A DNA stretch of 64,000 nt from Staphylococcus aureus (lineage in GTDB: Bacteria > Bacillota > Bacilli > Staphylococcales > Staphylococcaceae): NCBI RefSeq assembly GCF_001027105.1, contig NZ_CP011526.1, forward strand, positions 2,232,001 through 2,296,000. Reading direction: 5' to 3'. A program made the translations under genes and the position numbers. The notes under the pieces were generated by a model. It was not told where the DNA came from. It ran no database searches and worked only from the letters and a program-made list of their open reading frames with translations. This document shows, piece by piece, positions 12,230 through 23,159 of this stretch (its first letter is position 1; the number at the start of each line of letters is the position of its first letter).

Positions 12230-12730
12230 TTAATTGTATAATTCTTCTACTGTTTTGCCACGTAATTTCGCAACATCTTCAGCATTTTTAAGGTTTTGTA
12301 AACCATCGATTGTAGCACGAACCATGTTGATTGGTGTGTTTGATCCTAATGATTTACTTAAGATATCAGTGATACCTGCTAATTCAAGTACGGCACGAAC
12401 AGGACCACCAGCGATAACTCCTGTACCAGGTGCAGCCGGTTTCATAAATACGCTTCCTGAACCGTAACGGCCAGTAATTGTGTGTGGAGTTGTACCTTCA
12501 ACACGTGGAACAACTACTAAATCTTTTTTAGCTGCTTCAACAGCTTTTTTGATTGCTTCTGGTACCTCTTGAGCTTTACCAGTACCGAAACCTACACGAC
12601 CATTTTTGTCTCCAACTACAACTAATGCAGTGAAACGGAAACGACGACCACCTTTTACAACTTTTGCTACACGGTTGATTGTAACAACGCGTTCTTCAAA
12701 TTCTTTCGTCTCTTCTTCTCTACGAGCCAT
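12230..12730 (-). CDS. rpsE: 30S ribosomal protein S5
   Basis: This 166-residue S5 acts in decoding accuracy and helicase activity at the mRNA entry. It has the double-stranded-RNA-binding-like N-terminal half ([22 protein letters not shown]) and the [20 protein letters not shown] loop. Spectinomycin-resistance changes map to the KGGRRF region in other bacteria; nothing unusual is visible here. Confidence 0.97.
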
Positions 12731-12750
12731 GTATTTGTCCCTCCTTTAAA

Positions 12751-13110
12751 TTAAAATTCTAATCCGCTTTCTCTTGCTGCTTCAGCTAATGCTTTAACAC
12801 GTCCGTGATATAAATATCCTCCACGGTCAAATACGATTTCTTTAATGCCTTTGTCAGCAGCTTTTTTAGCAATTGCTTCACCGACTTTAGTTGCTAATTC
12901 AACTTTAGTTGCTGTAGTAGCAATGTCGCTGTCTTTTGAAGAAGCTTGAGCTAATGTTACGCCTTTATTATCATCAATAATTTGAGCGTAGATATGCTTG
13001 TTTGAACGATATACGTTTAAACGTGGCTTTTCAGCTGTACCTGATAAGTTAGTACGAACACGAGCATGTCTTTTTAAACGCACTTTATTTTTATCAATTT
13101 TACTGATCAT
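12751..13110 (-). CDS. rplR: 50S ribosomal protein L18
   Basis: This 119-residue L18 binds 5S rRNA with L5 in the central protuberance. It carries the basic N-terminus [27 protein letters not shown] and [16 protein letters not shown]. It lies between rplF and rpsE with a strong GGAG site. Confidence 0.97.
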
Positions 13111-13140
13111 TTCAATACTCCTTTCTTTAGAGTTTATCTA

Positions 13141-13677
13141 TTATTTACCAGTTTTACCTTCTTTACGGCGAACGTATTCACCTTGGTAACGAATACCTTT
13201 ACCTTTGTAAGGCTCTGGAGGTCTTACTGAACGGATGTTAGATGCTAATGCTCCAACTTGTTCTTTTGAAATACCTTCAACTTTAACGACTGTGTTTTTC
13301 TCAACTGAGAAAGTAATGTTTTCTTCAGCTTTAATTTCTACTGGGTGAGAATAACCAACGTTAAGGATTAAGTCTTTACCTTGCATTTGAGCACGGTAAC
13401 CTACACCAACAAGTTCAAGTACTTTTACGTATCCTTGAGAAACACCTTGTACCATATTGTTTAATAAAGCACGAGTTGTACCATGGTTTGTTCTATCTTC
13501 TTTAGAATCAGATGGTCTTACAACTTCAATTGTGTTTTCTTCTTGTTTGAATGTCATTCTTTCATTTAAAGTTCTTGATAATTCACCTTTAGGACCTTTA
13601 ACAGTTACATGATTTCCATCAAAAGTTACTGTTACGTCACTAGGGATGTCAATAATTTTCTTACCAACACGACTCAT
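13141..13677 (-). CDS. rplF: 50S ribosomal protein L6
   Basis: This 178-residue L6 has two similar domains and sits near the factor-binding site. It shows [22 protein letters not shown] and the C-terminal [12 protein letters not shown] motif. Full length, 24 nt after rpsH. Confidence 0.97.
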
Positions 13678-13701
13678 GTTATGGCACCTCCTTATTTTTT
13701 A

Positions 13702-14100
13702 TTACCAAACGTATGCGATAATTTCTCCACCAACATTACGTTTTCTTGCTTCTTTGTCAGTGATTACACCTTCAGAAGTTGATACTAATGCAATACCTAA
13801 ACCATTTAATACTTTAGGCATTTCGCTAGCTTTTGCATAAACACGTAAACCTGGTTTTGAAATACGTTTTAATCCTGTGATAACACGCTCATCGTTTTGA
13901 CCATATTTTAAGAATAAACGAAGTACACCTTGTTTATCATCTTCTACGTATTCAACATTTTTAATGAAACCTTCACTCTTTAAGATTTCAGCAATTTCTT
14001 TTTTAATATTTGATGCAGGTAATTCTAACTTCTCGTGACGCACCATGTTTGCGTTTCTTACACGAGTAAGCATATCTGCGATTGGATCTGTCATTGTCAT
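13702..14100 (-). CDS. rpsH: 30S ribosomal protein S8
   Basis: This 132-residue S8 binds helix 21 of 16S rRNA and, in several bacteria, represses the spc operon. It has [14 protein letters not shown] and the C-terminal [20 protein letters not shown] region. Standard position after rpsN. Confidence 0.97.
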
Positions 14101-14131
14101 TGATTGTTGCCTCCTTTCAGACTCTTTTTTA

Positions 14132-14317
14132 TTACCAGCTAGCTTTACGAACGCCAGGGATTTGGCCTTTGTAAGCTAATTCACGGAAACAAATACGGCA
14201 TAATTTAAATTTACGATATACAGAATGTGGACGGCCACAACGTTCACAACGAGTGTATTCACGAACTGCATATTTTTGTTTTTTTTGTTGCTTAGCAACC
14301 ATTGAAGTTTTAGCCAC
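14132..14317 (-). CDS. rpsN: 30S ribosomal protein S14, zinc-binding type
   Basis: This 61-residue S14 belongs to the short zinc-containing (type Z) form. Cysteine pairs C24/C27 and C40/C43 (CERC and CRIC) are intact. Staphylococci also carry a long zinc-free paralogue elsewhere, so this copy is the zinc-replete version. It lies between rplE and rpsH. Confidence 0.96.
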
Positions 14318-14339
14318 TTAATTAGCCTCCTTTAAATAA

Positions 14340-14879
14340 TTATTTACGGAATGGCATACCGAAGTTAGCTAACAATTCACGAGCTTCTTCATCAGTGTTA
14401 GCAGTCGTTACGATAACAATATCCATTCCTCTAACTTTACTTACTTTATCATAGTCGATTTCTGGGAAAATTAATTGTTCTTTAACACCTAAAGTGTAGT
14501 TACCGCGTCCGTCAAATGCTTTTTTAGAAACACCTTGGAAGTCACGTACACGTGGTAATGATACTGAAATTAATTTGTCTAAGAATTCATACATTCTTTC
14601 ACCGCGAAGTGTTACTTTCGCACCGATTGGCATACCTTCACGTAAACGGAAAGTCGCGATTGATTTTTTAGCTTTAGTTACTAATGGTTTTTGACCAGTG
14701 ATCAATTCTAATTCTTCAACAGCATTGTCTAATACTTTAGAATTTTGTACTGCGTCACCTACACCCATGTTCACAACGATTTTATCTATTTTTGGTACTT
14801 CCATTACTGAACTATAATTGAATTTTTTCATTAAGTTTTCAGTAACTTCAGTGTTAAACTTTTCTTTTAAACGGTTCAA
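14340..14879 (-). CDS. rplE: 50S ribosomal protein L5
   Basis: This 179-residue L5 binds 5S rRNA and contacts S13 across the subunit interface. It contains [26 protein letters not shown] and the C-terminal [15 protein letters not shown]. Position after rplX as usual in spc operons. Confidence 0.97.
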
Positions 14880-14905
14880 AGTGGGATCCTCCTTTCAACT
14901 TGTTA

Positions 14906-15223
14906 TTAATTATTAGATTTAATTTCTTCGCCAGATTTTTTAGCGATACGAACTTTTTTACCATCAACAAATTTGTAACCTACACGAGTTGGTTCGTTTG
15001 TTTTAGGGTCCAATAATTGTACATTAGAAACATGGATTGCTGCCTCTGTTTCTAAGATTCCACCTTCAGGATTTAATTGAGTTGGTTTTTGGTGTTTTTT
15101 CATAATGTTAACACCTTCCACAACGACACGGTCTTTTTTAGGTAGAGTAGCAATTACTTTACCTTCTTTACCTTTGTCTTTACCTGCGATAACTTTAACG
15201 TTGTCACCTTTTTTGATATGCAT
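14906..15223 (-). CDS. rplX: 50S ribosomal protein L24
   Basis: This 105-residue L24 is an assembly initiator with an N-terminal KOW motif ([20 protein letters not shown]). [11 protein letters not shown] and the downstream basic segment are conserved. It follows rplN after 35 nt. Confidence 0.97.
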
Positions 15224-15258
15224 GTGGGCACCTCCTTATTTGTATTGGTTGTTATTAA

Positions 15259-15630
<372 letters not shown>

Positions 15631-15658
15631 TTAAACCTCCCTTATCTCTAAACTTGTA

Positions 15659-15922
15659 TTAAATAATTACTGACTCTTCAACAATCTCTACTAAACGAAA
15701 ACGTTTTGTTGCTGATAAAGGACGAGTTTCTTGAATTTTAACAATGTCTCCTAATTTAGCTGAATTGTTTTCATCATGAGTTTTGTATTTTTTAGAGTAT
15801 TTTACTCGTTTACCGTATAATTTGTGTGTTTTGTAAGTTTCAACAAGTACTGTAATAGTCTTGTCCATTTTGTCTGAAACAACTTTACCTACATAAACTT
15901 TACGATCGTTTCTTTCGCTCAC
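15659..15922 (-). CDS. rpsQ: 30S ribosomal protein S17
   Basis: This 87-residue S17 is an OB-fold primary rRNA-binding protein. It includes [26 protein letters not shown] and the [16 protein letters not shown] end. It follows rpmC. Confidence 0.97.
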
Positions 15923-15945
15923 TTTTGTAACCTCCTCTTACTTAA

Positions 15946-16155
15946 TTATTGATTAGCCTTACTTTGTTCAATTTCTCTTTCACGAGCAACAGTTTTTAGA
16001 CGTGCAATCGTTTTTCTTACTGTACGAATACGTGCAGTTTCTTCTAATTGACCTGTAGCTAACTGAAAGCGTAGGTTAAAAAGCTCTTCTTTTGAAGATT
16101 TGATTTGTTCTTCGATTTCTGAAGTGGTTAAGTCTCTAATTTCCTTAGCTTTCAT
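15946..16155 (-). CDS. rpmC: 50S ribosomal protein L29
   Basis: This 69-residue helical protein lies near the exit tunnel, where it helps dock trigger factor and SRP. The start at 16155 ([10 protein letters not shown]) matches the family length and has a GGTGG site in front; the open frame runs 8 codons further but without similarity. With this start it overlaps the rplP stop by 11 nt, consistent with coupled translation. Confidence 0.95.
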
Positions 16156-16579
16156 TTGTTTCACCACCCAATTCCTCACGTTTTACAAACTTAGTTTTTA
16201 CTGGAAGTTTGTGACTTGCTAAACGTAGTGCTTCACGCGCAACTTCTTCAGAAACGCCAGCAACTTCGAATAAAATTCTACCTGGTTTAACAACTGCGAT
16301 CCAGCCTTCAACCGCACCTTTACCAGCACCCATACGTACTTCTAAAGGTTTTTTAGTATATGGTGTATGTGGGAAGATTTTAATCCAAACTTTCCCGCCA
16401 CGTTTCATGTAACGTGTCATTGCTATACGAGCAGATTCGATTTGACGAGATGTGATCCAAGACGTTGTTGTAGCTTGTAAACCAAACTCACCAAATGTTA
16501 CGTAGTTACCGCCTTTAGAACGACCAGTTGTTTTAGGACGATGTTGACGACGATATTTTACACGTTTTGGTAGTAACAT
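16145..16579 (-). CDS. rplP: 50S ribosomal protein L16
   Basis: This 144-residue L16 lies near the A-site tRNA elbow. It carries [26 protein letters not shown] and [15 protein letters not shown]. It is 2 nt from rpsC and overlaps rpmC at its 3' end. Confidence 0.97.
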
Positions 16580-16581
16580 TA

Positions 16582-17235
16582 TTATTTTCCTCCTCCACTA
16601 GTGTTCTTAGTAGGAAGAACTTCTCCACGATAAATCCATACTTTAACGCCTAATTTACCGTAAGTAGTGTCAGCTTCAGCGTGTGCATAATCGATGTCAG
16701 CACGTAACGTATGAAGTGGAACAGTTCCTTCTGAATATTGTTCAGCACGAGCGATGTCAGCTCCGCCTAAACGACCAGATACTTGAGTTTTGATACCTTT
16801 AGCACCAAGTTTCATAGCTCTAGTGATTGCTTGTTTTTGTACACGACGGAATGAAGCACGGTTTTCTAATTGACGTGCGATGTTTTCAGCTACTAAACGA
16901 GCGTCAAGATCAACTTTTTTGATTTCAATTACGTTGATGTGTACTTTTTTATCAGTTAACGCATTTAATTTGTTGCGTAATTTTTCGATTTCTGAACCGC
17001 CTTTACCAATTACCATACCAGGTTTACCAGTATGAATTGCAATGTTGATACGGTTTGCAGCACGTTCAATCTCTACGTGAGAAACTGATGCTTCTTTTAA
17101 TTCATTATCAATAAATTTACGGATTTTTAAATCTTCGTGTAAAAGTGAAGCGAAGTCTTTTTCAGCATACCATTTAGCTTCCCAATCACGGATAATACCA
17201 ACACGAAGTCCGATTGGATTAATTTTTTGACCCAC
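16582..17235 (-). CDS. rpsC: 30S ribosomal protein S3
   Basis: This 217-residue S3 lines the mRNA entry tunnel. It has an N-terminal KH domain ([15 protein letters not shown]), and a C-terminal half with [13 protein letters not shown] and [16 protein letters not shown]. Full-length, between rplV and rplP. Confidence 0.97.
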
Positions 17236-17258
17236 AGTATTCCCTCCTTAAAAGTTAA

Positions 17259-17612
17259 TTAAGCTTCTTTAGCTTCTTCTTTACCGTCACTTACGACGAT
17301 TGTAATGTGGCTTGTACGTTTGTTAATCGCACTTGCACGACCTTGCGCACGTGGACGGAAACGTTTTAATGTTGGTCCTTCGTTAGCATATGCTTCTTTA
17401 ACTACTAATTCATCTGTGTTCATGTCATAGTTATGTTCAGCATTAGCTAAAGCGGACATTAATACTTTTTCAATTACTGGTGATGAAGCTTTGTTTGTTA
17501 ATTTTAAAATTGCAATAGCTTCAGCAGCATTTTTACCTCTGATTAAGTCAAGAACTAGTCTTACTTTACGAGGTGCGATTCTTATTGTTCTAGCAACCGC
17601 TTTTGCTTCCAT
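17259..17612 (-). CDS. rplV: 50S ribosomal protein L22
   Basis: This 117-residue L22 has a long hairpin reaching into the exit tunnel, where macrolide resistance changes occur in other isolates. It shows [17 protein letters not shown] and the [20 protein letters not shown] loop. No insertion in the loop is visible. Confidence 0.97.
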
Positions 17613-17640
17613 TAGGATGTCCTCCTCTACTTAATAGATA

Positions 17641-17919
17641 TTATCTTCTTGTTTTCTTGTCGTCTGCAACGTGTCCTTTGAATGTACGAGTAGGAGCAAA
17701 CTCACCTAATTTATGACCTACCATATCTTCAGTTACATATACAGGTACGTGTTTACGTCCGTCGTATACTGCAAAAGTATGTCCGATGAAATTAGGGAAA
17801 ATTGTAGAACGACGTGACCATGTTTTGATTACTTGTTTCTTTTCGCTTCCTTCTTGAGCTTCAACTTTTTTCATTAAATGCTCATCGACGAAAGGTCCTT
17901 TTTTAATACTACGAGCCAT
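17641..17919 (-). CDS. rpsS: 30S ribosomal protein S19
   Basis: This 92-residue S19 sits in the head of the small subunit. I start it at [10 protein letters not shown] (17919), with GGGAGG 7 nt upstream. The longer open frame (16 codons more) lacks similarity. The [17 protein letters not shown] core is typical. Confidence 0.96.
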
Positions 17920-17985
17920 TTGGGCGCCTCCCTTCTTATTATGTGCGTGCAGCTTTAAGCCGCACACCCAAATAAGTTGATTATA

Positions 17986-18819
17986 TTATTTTTTCTTACG
18001 TCCACGAACGATAAGTTTGTCTGATGATTTTTTACCACGACGAGTTTTCTTACCAAGCGTAGGTTTACCCCATGGTGACATTGGAGATGGTCTACCGATA
18101 GGAGCACGACCTTCACCACCACCGTGTGGGTGATCGTTAGGGTTCATTACAGAACCACGAACTGTTGGACGGATACCTTTCCATCTTGAACGTCCGGCTT
18201 TACCAACGTTAACTAATTCGTGTTGTAGGTTACCAACTTGACCGATTGTAGCACGGCAAGTAGATAAGATCATACGAACTTCACCAGATCTTAATCTGAT
18301 TAATACGTATTTACCTTCTTTACCAAGTACTTGAGCACTTGCACCAGCTGAACGAGCGATTTGTCCACCTTTACCAGGTTTAAGCTCGATGTTGTGTACT
18401 ACTGTACCAACTGGAATGTTTTGTAATGGTAATGCGTTACCAACTTTGATGTCAGCTTCAGCACCACTTTCAACGATTTGACCTACTTCTAATCCTTTAG
18501 GAGCAATGATATATCGTTTTTCACCGTCTGCATATACAACTAAAGCGATGTTTGCTGAGCGGTTTGGATCATATTGAATAGAATCAACTTTTGCATTGAT
18601 ACCATCTTTGTTACGTTTGAAATCGATAACACGGTATTGACGTTTGTGTCCACCACCATGGTGTCTTACAGTCAATTTACCTTGGTTGTTACGTCCCGCT
18701 TTTTTCGGTAGCGGTTTTAATAATGACTTTTCAGGTGTAGTTTTCGTGATTTCTGCGAAATCTAACGAAGTCATATTACGACGACCATTTGTTATTGGCT
18801 TATACTTTTTAATAGCCAT
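17986..18819 (-). CDS. rplB: 50S ribosomal protein L2
   Basis: This 277-residue L2 is essential for subunit association and peptidyl transfer. It carries the conserved [17 protein letters not shown] and the C-terminal [16 protein letters not shown] with the key histidine. It is between rplW and rpsS. Confidence 0.98.
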
Positions 18820-18851
18820 TGTCGCTTACCTCCTTAATGGTAATTGTTTTA

Positions 18852-19127
18852 TTAGTTAAATAAGTCGATTGATCCTTCTTTAAGAGTTACAATCGCTTTT
18901 CTTCTTTTGTTTGTATAGCCTTGGTAACGGCCCATACGTTTTTTCTTAGGTTTGTAATTCATGATATTAACACTTGCAACTTTTACGTTGAAGATTTCTT
19001 CAACTGCCATTTTTACTTGTGTTTTGTTAACACGAGTATCAACGTCGAAAGTGTATTTGTCTTCAGCCATTGCTTCAGAAGATTTCTCAGTGATTACGGG
19101 GCGCTTAAGAATATCTCTTGCTTCCAT
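18852..19127 (-). CDS. rplW: 50S ribosomal protein L23
   Basis: This 91-residue L23 forms the docking site for trigger factor and SRP at the exit tunnel. [12 protein letters not shown], the [19 protein letters not shown] segment and [18 protein letters not shown] are typical. Its ATG overlaps the rplD stop by one base. Confidence 0.97.
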
Positions 19128-19750
19128 TATCCGAGCACCTCCTCAACTTTTTTAGCAGCAGCTTCAGTAATTACTAAGCTGTCAGCATTAGTGATATCTA
19201 AAACATTTAAACCTTGAGCAGTTGTCACTTGAACGCCAGGGATGTTGCGTGCTGATAATTCAACATTTACATCTTCGTTTTCAGTAACTACTAATACTTT
19301 TTTAGGTTGTTCTAATGTAGATAATACATTTTTGAATTCTTTAGTTTTTGGAGCTTCGAAGTTGAATGCGTCAACTACAGTTAAGCCATTCTCTTGAGCT
19401 TTGAAAGATAATGCTGAGCGTAAAGCTAAACGACGCATTTTCTTAGGCATTTTGTATGCATAACTTCTTGGAGTTGGTCCGAATACGATACCACCGCCAC
19501 GCCATTGTGGAGCACGGATTGTACCTTGACGAGCACGACCTGTTCCTTTTTGCTTCCATGGTTTACGTCCGCCACCGCTTACTGCTGAACGATTCTTAAC
19601 AGCATGCGTACCTTGACGTAATGAAGCACGTTGTAAATTAATAGCTTCGAATAAAACGCTATTATTTGGCTCAATACCGAATACTGCATCGCTTAATTCG
19701 ATTGAACCTGATTTAGTTCCGTCTAATTTTAAAACATCATAATTAGCCAT
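19127..19750 (-). CDS. rplD: 50S ribosomal protein L4
   Basis: This 207-residue L4 extends a loop into the exit tunnel. In enterobacteria it also represses the S10 operon. The [20 protein letters not shown] loop is intact, as is [14 protein letters not shown]. It lies 26 nt after rplC. Confidence 0.97.
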
Positions 19751-19776
19751 TATGCATTTCCTCCTTTCACTTCTTA

Positions 19777-20439
19777 TTATTTATTACCTTTTTTAATTGA
19801 AGTTCTGATTTCTACTAAACCTTTTTTAGGTCCAGGTACGTTACCTTTTACTAAGATAACTTTGTTTTCTGTGTCAACTTGAACTACTTCTAAGTTTTGA
19901 ACAGTTACAGTGTTTCCACCCATACGTCCTGGCATTTTTTGGCCTTTAAATACTCTAGAAGCATCTGAAGCCATACCTACAGAACCTGGTGCTCTGTGGA
20001 AATGAGAACCGTGTGACATAGGTCCACGAGATTGTCCGTGGCGTTTAATTGCACCTTGGAAACCTTTACCTTTTGATACGCCTGTTACGTCAATAACGTC
20101 GCCAGCTACAAAAGTATCTACTGAGACTTCTTGACCTACTTCGTAAGCATCCACGTCTACATTGCGGAATTCACGAATGAAGCGCTTAGGTGCTGCGTCA
20201 GCTTTTTTAGCGTGACCTTCAGCTGGTTTATTAGCATATTTATTAGATTTTGCATCTTTTTTGTATGCTTTTTTGTCTTCAAATCCAACTTGGATTGCGT
20301 TGTATCCATCAACTTCTACAGTTTTCTTTTGTAATACAACATTTTCTTTAGCTTCTACTACTGTTACAGGGATTAATTCACCGTTTTCTCCGAATACTTG
20401 TGTCATCCCAATTTTTCTTCCTAAGATTCCTTTGGTCAT
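19777..20439 (-). CDS. rplC: 50S ribosomal protein L3
   Basis: This 220-residue L3 reaches the peptidyl transferase centre. It shows [13 protein letters not shown], the [12 protein letters not shown] segment and [20 protein letters not shown], where linezolid-resistance changes can occur. I see no obvious insertion. It lies 27 nt after rpsJ. Confidence 0.97.
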
Positions 20440-20466
20440 CGAAAGTCCACCTCCTAAAATTGTCTA

Positions 20467-20940
<474 letters not shown>

Positions 20941-21131
20941 GGCTTTTCACATAATTTTTCTATCTGTCTAACACATACTTTTATATTTTACTTTATATAC
21001 TTAGTCAGTTCAACTATTTTCGAGATATTTTTTATTTCCTTCTTTATTGTAAATTCGTACCTTGAATCATTTTATTATTATCATTAAAAATTATTCTATA
21101 TAATTAGTCATAAGAACGGTGGTGAATGAAT

Positions 21132-21521
21132 ATGAAAAATGGACCAAAATTATCTTTAGCACTTATAGGTATCTTTTTAATACTTTGTGAGTTTTTCTAT
21201 GGCATTCCTTTTTTAGGTGCAACGTTTATTTTAAGTTTTGGATGGCAGCCTTTACTCTTTAATGCATTACTTTATCTAATTCTTACTATTATATTATTAG
21301 TGAATAGACAAAATGCGATTAGACCTATAGCGATTATTCCAATATTTGGTATAGTAGGTAGTTTTTTAGCTATTATCCCCTTCTTAGGAATTTTGATTCA
21401 TTGGATTTTATTTTTCCTAATGATTCTATTTGTCCTAGTTGTATTATCAGCGCCAACCTATATACCTAATAAAAATGCTCGTGTCATTTACACACAATAC
21501 AAAGATGGACATAGAGAATAA
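21132..21521 (+). CDS. Small four-helix membrane protein of unknown function
   Basis: This 129-residue protein has four hydrophobic segments (about 7-27, 32-55, 62-84, 90-110) and a short polar tail ending QYKDGHRE. I recognise it as a conserved staphylococcal hypothetical, not a characterised family. The ATG at 21132 is preferred, since GGTGG lies about 9 nt upstream; an ATG two codons earlier is too close. It stands alone between the S10 operon and pbuG. Confidence 0.8.
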   Translation: MKNGPKLSLALIGIFLILCEFFYGIPFLGATFILSFGWQPLLFNALLYLILTIILLVNRQNAIRPIAIIPIFGIVGSFLAIIPFLGILIHWILFFLMILFVLVVLSAPTYIPNKNARVIYTQYKDGHRE

Positions 21522-21666
21522 TTCTTAAAACCTTTTTAATTAGGTATATAATATAGAAGAAACACGTCCAACAATTTTAAAAGAAGTATATTTATATCGG
21601 ATATTTAAAGACATTCATAATATCGCTTTATGTTATTTCGCTTCTTATTTTATCCTTACTTCAAAG

Positions 21667-21702
21667 AAAAAAACGACTACCAATCATTGGCAGTCGTTTT
21701 TT
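21667..21702. terminator. Bidirectional terminator between the membrane protein gene and pbuG
   Basis: An 11-bp stem (21668-21678 with 21692-21702) extends with one mismatch to a tight loop. There are A and T runs on both sides, so it can serve both converging genes. Confidence 0.85.
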
Positions 21703-21712
21703 GTGTCTGGAT

Positions 21713-23047
21713 TTAACCATGAACAAATATGAAGTACAGAATGAATAGTACCATTAATACATACATTATCGGATGTACTTCTTTATGTTTTTTAGAGATA
21801 AGCATTGTAATTGGATAGAAAATAAATCCACACGCAATACCAGTTGCAATTGAATATGATAAAGGCATCATAATGATTGTAATGAAGGCTGGCACTGCAA
21901 CTTCAAAACTTTTCCAGTTTATCTCAGCAAAGTTTGCAGCCATTAATACACCTACCACCACTAAGGCTGGTGTCGTAACTGCACTTGTTACAACAGCGAT
22001 TAACGGACTAAAGAACAGCGCTAATAGGAAACAACAACCTGTTACGATACTAGCAAATCCTGTTCTAGCACCTACAGCAACACCTGAAGTTGATTCGATA
22101 TAAGAAGTTGTTGTAGTTGTTCCAAAAACTGATCCTACAATCGTAGCTAAAGAATCTGAGAACAATGCTCTACCAGCTCTTGGTAATTTATTATCTTTCA
22201 TAATACCTGCTTGAGTAGCAACAGCTACTAATGTACCAGCTGTATCAAAGAAATCAATAAATAAGAACGTTAAAATAACAATTAAGAACTGTATCGTTAA
22301 TAATTGACTTGGGTCTTTAAACGCTTCAAATGCAGCACCGAACGTTGGTTCAATACTTGGAATCTTACCCACAATACCAGATGGCATTTGAATCAATCCA
22401 GTGAACATACCAACGATTGCTGTGATGATCATACCGATAAAGATAGAACCCGGCAATTTAATTGCATATAAAATAACTGTAATAACGATACCGAATATCG
22501 CCAAAAGTACTGGTGGATCAGTTAAATGTCCCAATGTTACTAATGTAGATTCATTTTTAACTATAATACCCGAACTTTGTAAACCTACAAATGTAATGAA
22601 TAATCCTATACCTGCTGAAACAGCCATCTTCATTTGATAAGGAATTGCATTAATAATAACTTCCCTAAACCCTGTGACGGTTAATATCGCAAAGAATATA
22701 CCTGAGAATAAAACGCCTGTTAAACCAACTTGCCAAGGAATACCCATGGTTAACACAACAGTAAATGCAAAGAATGCATTTAATCCCATACCTGGTGCTA
22801 ACGCAATTGGATATTTAGCTATTAGCCCCATGAATAGCGAGCCTACAAATGCTGCTAATGCAGTCGCTACAAAAATGGCACCTTGGTCCATTTTCATATC
22901 TTCTGATACGCCTTTAACACCTGCTAAACTTAAAACTTGCGGGTTAACTGCTAAAATATAGGCCATAGATAAGAAAGTTGTGATACCGCCTAAGATTTCT
23001 CTTTTAAAGTTTGTTCCATATTTATCGAACTGGAAATAGTTTTTCAC
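21713..23047 (-). CDS. pbuG: NCS2-family purine permease (hypoxanthine/guanine type)
   Basis: This 444-residue protein has about 12-13 hydrophobic segments and the AzgA/PbuG-type opening REILGGITTFLSMAYILAVNP. The QXXG-like ALAPGMGLNAFFAF and FIDFFDTAGTLVAVA segments are typical of the cluster transporting hypoxanthine, guanine or adenine. The start is a GTG at 23047 with AAAGGAG upstream. A pair of PurR boxes lies just upstream, which supports a role in purine salvage. The exact substrate cannot be read from the sequence. Confidence 0.85.
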   Translation of the reverse strand: MKNYFQFDKYGTNFKREILGGITTFLSMAYILAVNPQVLSLAGVKGVSEDMKMDQGAIFVATALAAFVGSLFMGLIAKYPIALAPGMGLNAFFAFTVVLTMGIPWQVGLTGVLFSGIFFAILTVTGFREVIINAIPYQMKMAVSAGIGLFITFVGLQSSGIIVKNESTLVTLGHLTDPPVLLAIFGIVITVILYAIKLPGSIFIGMIITAIVGMFTGLIQMPSGIVGKIPSIEPTFGAAFEAFKDPSQLLTIQFLIVILTFLFIDFFDTAGTLVAVATQAGIMKDNKLPRAGRALFSDSLATIVGSVFGTTTTTSYIESTSGVAVGARTGFASIVTGCCFLLALFFSPLIAVVTSAVTTPALVVVGVLMAANFAEINWKSFEVAVPAFITIIMMPLSYSIATGIACGFIFYPITMLISKKHKEVHPIMYVLMVLFILYFIFVHG

Positions 23048-23113
23048 GAATGGATGCTCCTTTTTTTAAAATACCTTAATAGTTTAATATCATTCTTAAT
23101 AAAAAACAATACC

Positions 23114-23157
23114 AAAAGCGAACTTTTCGTTTTTCTGATTCAACTTTGTTCGATTTT
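23114..23157 (-). promoter_or_regulatory. Pair of inverted PurR boxes upstream of pbuG
   Basis: Two near-matches to the Gram-positive PurR box (AWWWCCGAACWWT) face each other. One reads AAAAGCGAACTTT on the plus strand (23114-23126); the other reads AAAATCGAACAAA on the minus strand (23145-23157). The spacer is 18 nt, close to the usual 16-17. Each box departs from the consensus at one or two positions. Confidence 0.6.
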
Positions 23158-23159
23158 AT

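Noticed and set aside
23048..23159. Purine riboswitch upstream of pbuG
   Set aside because: The 112-nt gap lacks the conserved loop and core words of the purine aptamer; the PurR boxes explain regulation better.
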